The notes beneath the pieces are model-generated. The model was not told where the DNA came from, did no database searches, and saw nothing but the letters and a program-made list of their open reading frames with translations. DNA of 11,479 bases from Cellvibrionales bacterium UBA4495 (GTDB lineage Bacteria; Pseudomonadota; Gammaproteobacteria; Pseudomonadales; Porticoccaceae). Below, one piece after another: positions 6,651 to 11,479 of this stretch. The stretch covers positions 13,808-25,286 of the forward strand of contig DGNJ01000129.1 in the NCBI GenBank assembly GCA_002388905.1, in the 5' to 3' direction. How positions within the stretch are numbered: the first letter of the stretch is position 1; each line of letters starts with the position of its first letter. The translations under genes were made by a program, and so were the position numbers.

Positions 6651-7631
6651 GTGATCGATAGGCAAAAACTCGGTTCGTCATGGCATCCGGTGGCACTTTC
6701 CTCGGAGATCAGCGGGAGTGTACCCCTGGCGCGCCAGTGTCGGGGCAGGGAATATGTGCTGTTCCGGGATCGCAAGGGGGTTGCCCGGGCTCTGGAGGAT
6801 CGCTGCGCCCACCGGCGCGCCCCGTTGTCCATGGGCCAGATCAATGACGCCGGCCAGATCCAGTGTCCCTACCATGGCTGGACCTTCGAGGGGGATTCCG
6901 GCCGGTGTGTCGCCATACCCAACCTGGGTAAGAACGAAGCTGTTCCCGGCGATTACCGGGTTGAGAAATATCCCCTGGTGGAAAAATGGGGTCTGGCCTT
7001 CCTCTGGGTGGATGCCGGCAAGGAAGCCGACGAAAACCTGCTGCCGAAACTCGACTTCAAGGCCGGAAAGCAAGGGTCGGAGGGTGAGGCCCTGTTGACG
7101 CTTCCCTGGCGTGCGTTTGTGGATACGCTTCTCGATGCGCCATCCCTGGTGCTTGCCGAAAAGGGGATGTCCATTATCGATGATCACCTGCTGGGCGAAC
7201 CCTTCCGGGAGGATGGCTGGTTTGTCGTCGAAAGGGCGGCGACCTGGTCCAGGCGAGGCGGAAAGCGAAAGCTGGTTCCGGCGGACTATCCCCTGGTTTT
7301 TCGCACTCGCCTGGATAGTTTTACGGGTATTGCCTGTCTGGAGCTGGTGGACGAAGGGAACCGGCTTTTGTTCTCCGTGGTTATTGCTTCGGTACCGGTA
7401 ACCGGGACGGTCACCGCCGCCTACTGGCGGGTTGCCAGGCAGTATCGGAGTGAACCGGCGCTGGACGGAAAGCTTGCCGACAAGTGCAGATCCATTGAGC
7501 TGGCTGTCTCCGATAAGGTTGACGCCCGTCGCCTCCTTCAGGTTCATCCTTATGTTTCCGGTTACTGGCGGGGTGATATCAACGTCTACAGCATTGAGCA
7601 GGCTTCTGCCAGGAAGGGGAAAGCGTCATGA
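6651..7631 (+). CDS. Rieske [2Fe-2S] protein with degenerate oxygenase domain (electron-transfer half of pair)
   Basis: A 326-residue protein laid out like a Rieske oxygenase alpha subunit. The N-terminal Rieske domain is intact: C52-A-H54 followed by C72-P-Y-H75-G-W, with 17 residues between the two ligand pairs. After it comes a linker (YPLVEKWGLAFLWVD) and a C-terminal region of the size of the catalytic domain. Where functional enzymes have DxxHxxxxH, this protein reads D162-A-P-S-L-V-L-A-E170, so both iron-binding histidines are gone while the Asp remains. It should hold a cluster but not the mononuclear iron. The GTG start is preceded by AGGA 5 bases upstream. Its stop overlaps the next ATG (ATGA), so the two are probably translationally coupled. 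It is the first gene behind the TetR-controlled promoter. Confidence 0.9.
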   Translation: MIDRQKLGSSWHPVALSSEISGSVPLARQCRGREYVLFRDRKGVARALEDRCAHRRAPLSMGQINDAGQIQCPYHGWTFEGDSGRCVAIPNLGKNEAVPGDYRVEKYPLVEKWGLAFLWVDAGKEADENLLPKLDFKAGKQGSEGEALLTLPWRAFVDTLLDAPSLVLAEKGMSIIDDHLLGEPFREDGWFVVERAATWSRRGGKRKLVPADYPLVFRTRLDSFTGIACLELVDEGNRLLFSVVIASVPVTGTVTAAYWRVARQYRSEPALDGKLADKCRSIELAVSDKVDARRLLQVHPYVSGYWRGDINVYSIEQASARKGKAS

Positions 7632-8683
7632 CCCGTGTCGATTCAACGGCGGAAGTACAGTCCGAAGTCAGGGGCAAGAGTGGCCGCATGGTCAGGTGGG
7701 AGCCGGGCAGGCATATTCTTCGCGACGCCTGGTTTCCGGTCGCCCATACACCTGTTCTCGGCAGCACGCCGGTGCGGCGCTACGTGCATTCGCAACCGTA
7801 TTATATCGTTCGTGAGGGCGACAGGTTCCGGGCCTTCGAATTTCACCCTGAAGAATTGAAAAGGCGCGGGAAAGAGGCGAGCGAGTTCACCGGCGGTACC
7901 GGCGAGTATCCGCTGGTCGATCGTTACGGGTTCACCTGGGTCTGGTATGGCAATCCGGACAATGCCGATCCGGCCCTGATTCCGGATATCCCCTTTTTGC
8001 CCTCCCGGCGTTCGATGCCCGCCTATGCCCGGGTCACCAATTTTTTTCACTGTACCTACGAACTGGTGCTGGAAAATGTCCTGGACCTGACTCATATCGA
8101 TTTCGTTCACGGCAACTTTGCCGGTACCTTCGAGTCCGAGGATGACCGGATCACTGTCGATTCCACGTCGGAAACAGTGACCATGGTGCGGACCATCAAG
8201 AAGAAACCGACGTCCGAGTATCAGAAAAAGGTCCTGGGCGTCCGGGAAAAGTTCCAGGATGTGACCACGGTAACCCATGTTTTTATTCGCAGCGGCATCT
8301 GTTTTCTGCATGCACACTACACGTCAGCGCCCTCGATGCCCCTGATGCAGAACAACACCCCTGAGTCGCCTTTCCTTACCCGGGCCGATGCCATTTTCGG
8401 GCTCGAACAGTGTCCGGACATCACCTACCGCAAAAACTGGCCCAAGACCGGGCCCATGGTGGCGGCCCAGGACGAAGCCATGCTCAATCCGCAAAACCCC
8501 AGGTACCTGTTCGAGGCGCCTGGGCCGGACATGAATACCCGCTTCGACACGGCAGGCCTGGTCTACAGGCGTCGCCATCAGGAACTGCTCGAAAGGCAGC
8601 AGATGGGTGATTATTCCTACAATACTGATATTGGCGATGGTGCAAAAATCGCCGAGATACTCAAGGTCAGGCGAATGCGCTGA
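7628..8683 (+). CDS. Rieske oxygenase-like catalytic protein lacking the [2Fe-2S] ligands (catalytic half of pair)
   Basis: A 351-residue protein. Residues 30-70 and 94-120 align by eye with the outer parts of a Rieske domain (LRDAWFPVAH; YPLVDRYGFTWVWYGNPDNADPALIPD). The section that should carry CxH and CxxH is missing, replaced by a short hydrophilic stretch (about 71-93) with no cysteine. The catalytic motif is intact: N150-V-L-D153-L-T-H156-I-D-F-V-H161, matching the DxxHxxxxH of naphthalene dioxygenase. The usual third ligand is less clear: near GPMVAAQDEAM (275-285) the expected Asp seems to be Thr274. AAGGGG lies upstream of the ATG inside the preceding gene. It probably receives electrons from the upstream partner's cluster. 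The substrate is unknown. Confidence 0.9.
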   Translation: MTRVDSTAEVQSEVRGKSGRMVRWEPGRHILRDAWFPVAHTPVLGSTPVRRYVHSQPYYIVREGDRFRAFEFHPEELKRRGKEASEFTGGTGEYPLVDRYGFTWVWYGNPDNADPALIPDIPFLPSRRSMPAYARVTNFFHCTYELVLENVLDLTHIDFVHGNFAGTFESEDDRITVDSTSETVTMVRTIKKKPTSEYQKKVLGVREKFQDVTTVTHVFIRSGICFLHAHYTSAPSMPLMQNNTPESPFLTRADAIFGLEQCPDITYRKNWPKTGPMVAAQDEAMLNPQNPRYLFEAPGPDMNTRFDTAGLVYRRRHQELLERQQMGDYSYNTDIGDGAKIAEILKVRRMR

Positions 8684-9152
8684 CGGTCGGCAGCCGGGGT
8701 GGTGAAAATCGACGCTGGCCCGGGCGGAGGTGCGCACGGGCCTGGGGACGCTGATCCGGGAGTTGTTCGTCCTGCGCCTCGATCCGAAAACCGCCCACCG
8801 CTGGTTCGCCTGCCGGTTATCGTGGCGGTGCCATCCGCTCACCGGTCAACGGCGCCGTACAGGTCTTGCCAACCTCGCATGAAATGATCCCTGCGGGTTG
8901 TCCGGCACCAAATAAGTGCCTTCCTGCATGATATTGCGCCAAAACTTTTCCACTGTGTTTCCAGACCAGAAAAAAGTTAGAAATTCAAGTTTGCAATAAT
9001 TATTGGTTTTCGTTGTAAGTCGTTGATTTTTTATGTTTGATATCCTAACCCCTTGATTTAAAAGAATATTAAATAGTGATTAAAAATTAGCCAATTTGTA
9101 GGAAAGCCCGGAGAGTAGGGGGATTAGAGGGCCTTGTCCGAAAGTAATTCAC

Positions 9153-9183
9153 AAAGTTATCCACAGAAATTGTGGGTAACTTT
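9153..9183. repeat. Inverted repeat carrying paired DnaA-box-like sequences
   Basis: Arms AAAGTTATCCACA (9153-9165) and TGTGGGTAACTTT (9171-9183) flank a 5-base loop GAAAT. They are complementary at 12 of 13 positions, and the odd pair would be G-U in RNA. The left arm contains TTATCCACA, a perfect match to the DnaA box TTATNCACA. The right arm contains, on the other strand, TTACCCACA, one mismatch. It lies next to an AT-rich stretch. Whether it acts as a DnaA site or as an RNA hairpin cannot be told from the sequence. Confidence 0.5.
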
Positions 9184-9269
9184 CCCGGGAGAATCGGGTG
9201 GGGAAGGGAAACACCCCCGAGGATTTGGGTAGAAGCGTAACGCTTCGGATACGAATTGCCGGAAACTGT

Positions 9270-9284
9270 CCCGGGAATCCCGGG
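9270..9284 (-). terminator. GC-rich dyad after the LRR lipoprotein gene
   Basis: CCCGGGA and TCCCGGG flank a single A, forming a perfect palindrome that starts 4 bases beyond the lipoprotein stop on the minus strand. The loop would be very tight and only ACAGTTT follows, so an intrinsic terminator is possible but weak. Confidence 0.25.
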
Positions 9285-9288
9285 CGGA

Positions 9289-9741
9289 TTATTTGCCGTG
9301 GCTGGTGCGGCAGTGTTCTGGTCCGATGACCCTGCCACTGACGTCCTTGCCCAGGCTCTCCACCTGGCCACAACTCAGGTCGGGATTGCCGGACAGATCC
9401 ACCACGTCGAGGTTGGGCAGGTACAGAAGCGGCGCAATATCCCTGAGCCGGTTGTCCGAAAGGTTGACCAGGGCCAGACGGCTGAACTGCTCGATACCGC
9501 CCAGATCCTGGATGCCGGCATGGCTGCAGGTCAGCGACGTGAGTTCCTCCACCCGCGTGACCTGCTGGTCGGCGATGGTCTGGGCGATACAGTCTCCCAG
9601 GGCCCTGTCGGCGACGGTATAAGCATCGAGCAGTTCCGGGGGCTGATAGACCGGCCTCTCGTTGAGGGTGACCTGATAGCGTTGACAGCCCGCCAGCAGT
9701 GACATGAACAGTATAAAAAGAAGGGCGTAACGGCTTATCAT
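9289..9741 (-). CDS. Short leucine-rich-repeat lipoprotein
   Basis: A 150-residue protein. An N-terminal signal (about 1-18) ends in the lipobox LLAG-C19, so the mature protein should be lipidated at Cys19 and membrane-anchored, probably facing the periplasm. Residues about 67-130 form roughly three leucine-rich repeats of 22 residues in the SDS22/internalin style. The clearest is LVNLSDNRLRDIAPLLYLPNL, followed by VVDLSGNPDLS. Four further cysteines (51, 72, 124, 144) could form disulphides. AAGGA 6 bases before the ATG supports the start. It is divergent from the yiaD-like gene. LRR proteins usually bind other proteins; the partner is unknown, and I do not recognise a named family. Confidence 0.85.
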   Translation of the reverse strand: MISRYALLFILFMSLLAGCQRYQVTLNERPVYQPPELLDAYTVADRALGDCIAQTIADQQVTRVEELTSLTCSHAGIQDLGGIEQFSRLALVNLSDNRLRDIAPLLYLPNLDVVDLSGNPDLSCGQVESLGKDVSGRVIGPEHCRTSHGK

Positions 9742-9824
9742 GTGTGTTCCTTCGCGTTTTGCGTATCATTCTAGCCCCGGCCCGCCATGATGACTATGCT
9801 TGGGGTAATATGCAGGCATCCCCT

Positions 9825-9830
9825 TATAAT
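9825..9830 (+). promoter_or_regulatory. Consensus -10 element upstream of the yiaD-like gene
   Basis: A perfect TATAAT lies about 50 bp before the ATG and is bracketed by CCCC and GGGG. No good -35 sits 16-18 bp upstream; the nearest, TTGGGG at 9800-9805, is 19 bp away. An imperfect dyad (GGGG, ATGC, GCAT, CCCC at 9802-9823) overlaps the -35 region and may bind a regulator. Confidence 0.45.
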
Positions 9831-9881
9831 TTAGGGGGCGAACCACAGACAGGATCACTTCAACCGGAAGAGGATAATCTT

Positions 9882-10535
9882 ATGAGGAAATTGATTGCCG
9901 GATGGCTCGTGCTGGTATTGGCGGGTTGTATGTCGACTGACCCCTACACCGGCCAGCAGAAAACCAGCAACACGGCCAAAGGAGCGGGTATCGGTGCTGT
10001 CACCGGCGCGGTCATCGGCGCCGCCACGGCCAGTGACGAGGATCGAACCAAGGGCGCCATCACCGGTGCCGTGGCCGGCGGTGCCGTTGGTGGTGGCGTC
10101 GGTTACTACATGGATCGCCAGGAGGCGGCACTGCGAGCGAAGCTGGAAGGTACCGGGGTGCGTGTTGTCAGGGAGGGCAAAAATATCCGGCTGGTGATGC
10201 CCGGTAACATTACATTCGGTGTTGATCGCCATGAAGTCCGGCCCGATTTCTATGACACCCTGGAATCCGTGGGGCTGGTGCTGAAGGAGTTCAAAAAGAC
10301 CAATATCCGGATCGCCGGCCACACCGATTCCACCGGCAGGGACTCTTATAACCAGACGCTCTCCGAGCAGCGGGCTGCCAGTGTCGGCCAGTTTTTGGTG
10401 TCCCAGGGCGTAGCCGCCGGCCGCATCTCCACCACCGGCTACGGCGAGCGCTATCCCGTTGCCAGCAATGACACCGAGTCCGGGCGCCAGGCCAATCGCC
10501 GGGTCGAGCTGGAACTGGTGCCTACCGGGGCCTGA
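9882..10535 (+). CDS. yiaD: YiaD-like OmpA-family lipoprotein with glycine-zipper segment
   Basis: A 217-residue envelope protein. The signal sequence ends in the lipobox VLAG-C16. Next comes a glycine-zipper segment (about 33-76: GAGIGAVTGAVIG, then GAVAGGAVGGGVGYYMD) and an OmpA C-terminal peptidoglycan-binding domain (about 100-214). That domain has GHTDSTGRDSYNQTLSEQRA, where Asp149 and Arg164 are the expected diaminopimelate contacts. The order, length and the GYYMDRQEAALR junction closely resemble E. coli YiaD, so the symbol is given by resemblance. It probably anchors the outer membrane to peptidoglycan. The frame is open from 9744, but the lipoprotein signal and a GAGGAT site 6 bases upstream fix the start at 9882. 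A strong terminator follows. Confidence 0.92.
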   Translation: MRKLIAGWLVLVLAGCMSTDPYTGQQKTSNTAKGAGIGAVTGAVIGAATASDEDRTKGAITGAVAGGAVGGGVGYYMDRQEAALRAKLEGTGVRVVREGKNIRLVMPGNITFGVDRHEVRPDFYDTLESVGLVLKEFKKTNIRIAGHTDSTGRDSYNQTLSEQRAASVGQFLVSQGVAAGRISTTGYGERYPVASNDTESGRQANRRVELELVPTGA

Positions 10536-10558
10536 CCGTCGATGACGGCAACCGGTGA

Positions 10559-10583
10559 GGGGGCAGCGACTGCCCCCTTTTTT
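10559..10583 (+). terminator. Strong intrinsic terminator after the yiaD-like gene
   Basis: An 8-bp perfect stem GGGGGCAG (10559-10566) and CTGCCCCC (10570-10577) with loop CGA is followed by six T (10578-10583). This is a textbook Rho-independent terminator 23 bases after the stop. It lies within the open frame that continues into rsmJ, which argues that rsmJ starts further downstream. Confidence 0.9.
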
Positions 10584-10589
10584 CATCAA

Positions 10590-11369
10590 GTGCCCGTGCT
10601 CTGTGCGCCGGGATTCGCCGGCACCTGCCGGCAAACGGTCGCTGAGTGGGGGCTGGTGTGCCTGGGCGAGTCGGCGCTCCCGCCGTCGGCGGATTACCAC
10701 CTGTGGATGGATAGCGACGGGCTCAGTCTGCGGGCCACGGGTCCGGACCCGCCCGGCCCCGTGCGCTGCGAGTTCGCCGGTGGCGCTGCCCGCCACCGTC
10801 GCCGCTACGGCGGCGGCAAGTCCCAGGCCATTGCCAAGGCTGTCGGCTTGCGGGATAAAAACGGGCTTGTGGTTGCCGATCTGACGGCGGGCCTTGGGAG
10901 CGACGCGTTTGTCCTGGCAGGTCTCGGTGCCCGCGTCCTGATGGTGGAGCGTCACCCGGTGGCCGCGGCCCTGCTGGCGGACGGCCTGCGCCGGGCCCGG
11001 GAAGCGGCGGCGGATGACGCGGATCTCGCCGATGTCCTCGAAAGGCTTGAATTGAAGCAACAGGATGCCCGGGACTGGCTGGCGGGCCAGGCCGGCAATG
11101 GACAGGCGGATGTTATCTACCTGGACCCCATGTTTCCGGAAAAGCGCAAGTCGGCCCGGGTTAAAAAAGAAATGCAGGCCTTTCAGGCGGTGGTGGGCAG
11201 GGACGATGATGCGGATTTCCTGTTGCCCCTGGCACTGGATTGCGCACGCTACCGGGTGGTGGTCAAGCGGCCGAGCAGGGCGCCGTTTCTGGCGGACCGC
11301 AAGCCCGGCTACTCCCTGACCGGCAAGTCAGTCCGCTTCGATGTCTATCCGTTGCGCAGGCTCGCTTAA
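10590..11369 (+). CDS. rsmJ: 16S rRNA (guanine1516-N2)-methyltransferase RsmJ
   Basis: A 259-residue protein from GTG 10590 (E. coli RsmJ is about 250). RsmJ methylates N2 of G1516 in 16S rRNA using S-adenosylmethionine. Seen: the family block FAGGAARHRRRYGGGKSQAIAKAVG (about 62-86), the SAM-binding motif DLTAGLGSDAF (97-107) with acidic MVERHP (118-123), the catalytic-loop motif YLDPMFP followed by KRKSARVKKEMQAFQ, and a C-terminal VVVKRPSRAPFLAD block. The same frame reaches back to ATG 10542, giving 275 residues, but that start precedes the terminator hairpin. Neither start has a strong ribosome binding site. It converges on dapE, with 15 bp between their stops. Confidence 0.93.
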   Translation: MPVLCAPGFAGTCRQTVAEWGLVCLGESALPPSADYHLWMDSDGLSLRATGPDPPGPVRCEFAGGAARHRRRYGGGKSQAIAKAVGLRDKNGLVVADLTAGLGSDAFVLAGLGARVLMVERHPVAAALLADGLRRAREAAADDADLADVLERLELKQQDARDWLAGQAGNGQADVIYLDPMFPEKRKSARVKKEMQAFQAVVGRDDDADFLLPLALDCARYRVVVKRPSRAPFLADRKPGYSLTGKSVRFDVYPLRRLA

Positions 11370-11384
11370 CGGCCAGGGGCCCGT

Positions 11385-11479
11385 TCATGCCAGGAGTCGC
11401 TCCATGATGCCTTCGTACATGGCGCTCAATGAATCCAGGTCCCCGGCGCGCACCTGTTCGTCCACCTTGTGGATGGTGG
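11385..11479 (-). CDS. dapE: Succinyl-diaminopimelate desuccinylase, C-terminal end only
   Basis: Only the last 31 residues are inside the window, with the TGA at 11385-11387. They read TIHKVDEQVRAGDLDSLSAM then YEGIMERLLA, matching the C-terminal tail of DapE. In that family the conserved histidine of the TIHK motif lies at the dimer interface near the active site. DapE removes succinate from N-succinyl-LL-diaminopimelate in the lysine and peptidoglycan pathway. The identification rests on this short tail, but the motif is distinctive. Confidence 0.8.
   Translation of the reverse strand, partial: TIHKVDEQVRAGDLDSLSAMYEGIMERLLA

Larger units (their letters stand above)
8684..9288. other. Non-coding stretch with AT-rich island and clustered inverted repeats
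   Basis: No convincing gene is seen. At 8684-8880 the DNA is still GC-rich. One frame there, 8706-8879, has a protein-like look (LIRELFVLRLDPKTAHRWF) without a start or ribosome binding site and may be a gene remnant. A hairpin GGCAC-N7-GTGCC lies at 8904-8920. From about 8940 to 9110 the sequence turns strongly AT-rich, with a 12-bp palindrome CAATAATTATTG at 8994-9005. The last part, 9150-9288, holds three inverted repeats (9153-9183, 9232-9246, 9270-9284). No terminator with a clear T-run was found directly after the Rieske pair. Confidence 0.6.

Noticed and set aside
6601..6654. Leader peptide upstream of the first Rieske gene (CTG start, ending at TGA 6652)
   Set aside because: It would need a CTG start and has a low-complexity product. 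The region is better explained as a leader with short CATCAAG repeats (6614-6620, 6623-6629).
6678..7547. Minus-strand open frame of 289 codons
   Set aside because: It is the antisense shadow of the Rieske protein gene, which has unambiguous cluster ligands.
7600..7660. The two Rieske genes as one frameshifted or split gene
   Set aside because: Each has its own N-terminal and C-terminal regions of alpha-subunit type, and the junction is a normal ATGA overlap with a ribosome binding site. They are parallel, not consecutive halves.
8904..8920. GGCAC-N7-GTGCC dyad as an NtrC-type enhancer site
   Set aside because: The half-sites resemble GCAC-N7-GTGC, but no sigma54 -24/-12 promoter was found nearby. 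A lone dyad is weak evidence.
9855..11060. Minus-strand open frame of about 400 codons
   Set aside because: It runs antisense across both the yiaD-like gene and rsmJ, which are certain. Long antisense frames are expected in GC-rich coding DNA.
1..11479. CRISPR array, tRNA, insertion sequence or prophage genes
   Set aside because: No regularly spaced repeats, no tRNA-like cloverleaf, and no transposase or integrase motif was seen on either strand.

Overview
The window looks like chromosomal DNA from a GC-rich gammaproteobacterium, probably free-living and metabolically versatile. The right end carries conserved gammaproteobacterial housekeeping genes: a YiaD-like OmpA lipoprotein, the 16S rRNA methyltransferase gene rsmJ, and the 3' end of dapE. 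The middle is an accessory oxidative block. No tRNA, rRNA, CRISPR array, transposase or integrase was seen. Lineage is inferred from protein resemblance only.

Layout. (1) 1-1073, minus strand: a phosphoribosyltransferase followed 10 bp later by a dienelactone-hydrolase-type alpha/beta hydrolase cut by the window edge. (2) 1214-2320, plus: a CapA-family metallophosphatase-like protein closed by an intrinsic terminator. (3) 2364-3647, minus: a 12-helix MFS transporter of the FYGWW/monocarboxylate type. (4) 3891-4232, minus: a small dimeric alpha/beta-barrel protein. (5) 4451-5707, plus: a cytochrome P450 with an unusual I-helix motif. (6) 5601-6434, minus: a TetR regulator that converges on, and overlaps, the P450 gene. 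(7) 6651-8683, plus: two Rieske-oxygenase-like genes overlapping by ATGA. (8) 8684-9288: about 600 bp without a convincing gene, containing an AT-rich island and an inverted pair of DnaA-box-like sequences. (9) 9289-9741, minus: a short leucine-rich-repeat lipoprotein, divergent from (10) yiaD-like, then rsmJ (plus) and the tail of dapE (minus).

The most interesting system is the gene pair at 6651-8683. Both proteins have the overall layout of a Rieske oxygenase alpha subunit, but their losses are complementary. The first keeps the [2Fe-2S] ligands (CxH...CxxH) and has lost both iron-binding histidines of the catalytic domain. The second keeps the catalytic NxxDxxHxxxxH motif, but the cluster-binding part of its Rieske domain is missing. 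In ordinary Rieske oxygenases electrons pass from the cluster of one subunit to the iron of its neighbour, so an obligate hetero-oligomer working as one split enzyme is a natural reading.

The pair is probably controlled by the divergent TetR protein. A 20-bp palindrome overlaps the -10 elements of two good back-to-back promoters between the genes. P450, Rieske pair, alpha/beta-barrel protein and MFS carrier together suggest uptake or export and oxidation of a hydrophobic or organic-acid compound. No ferredoxin or reductase is encoded here, so electron donors must come from elsewhere. The substrate cannot be read from sequence.
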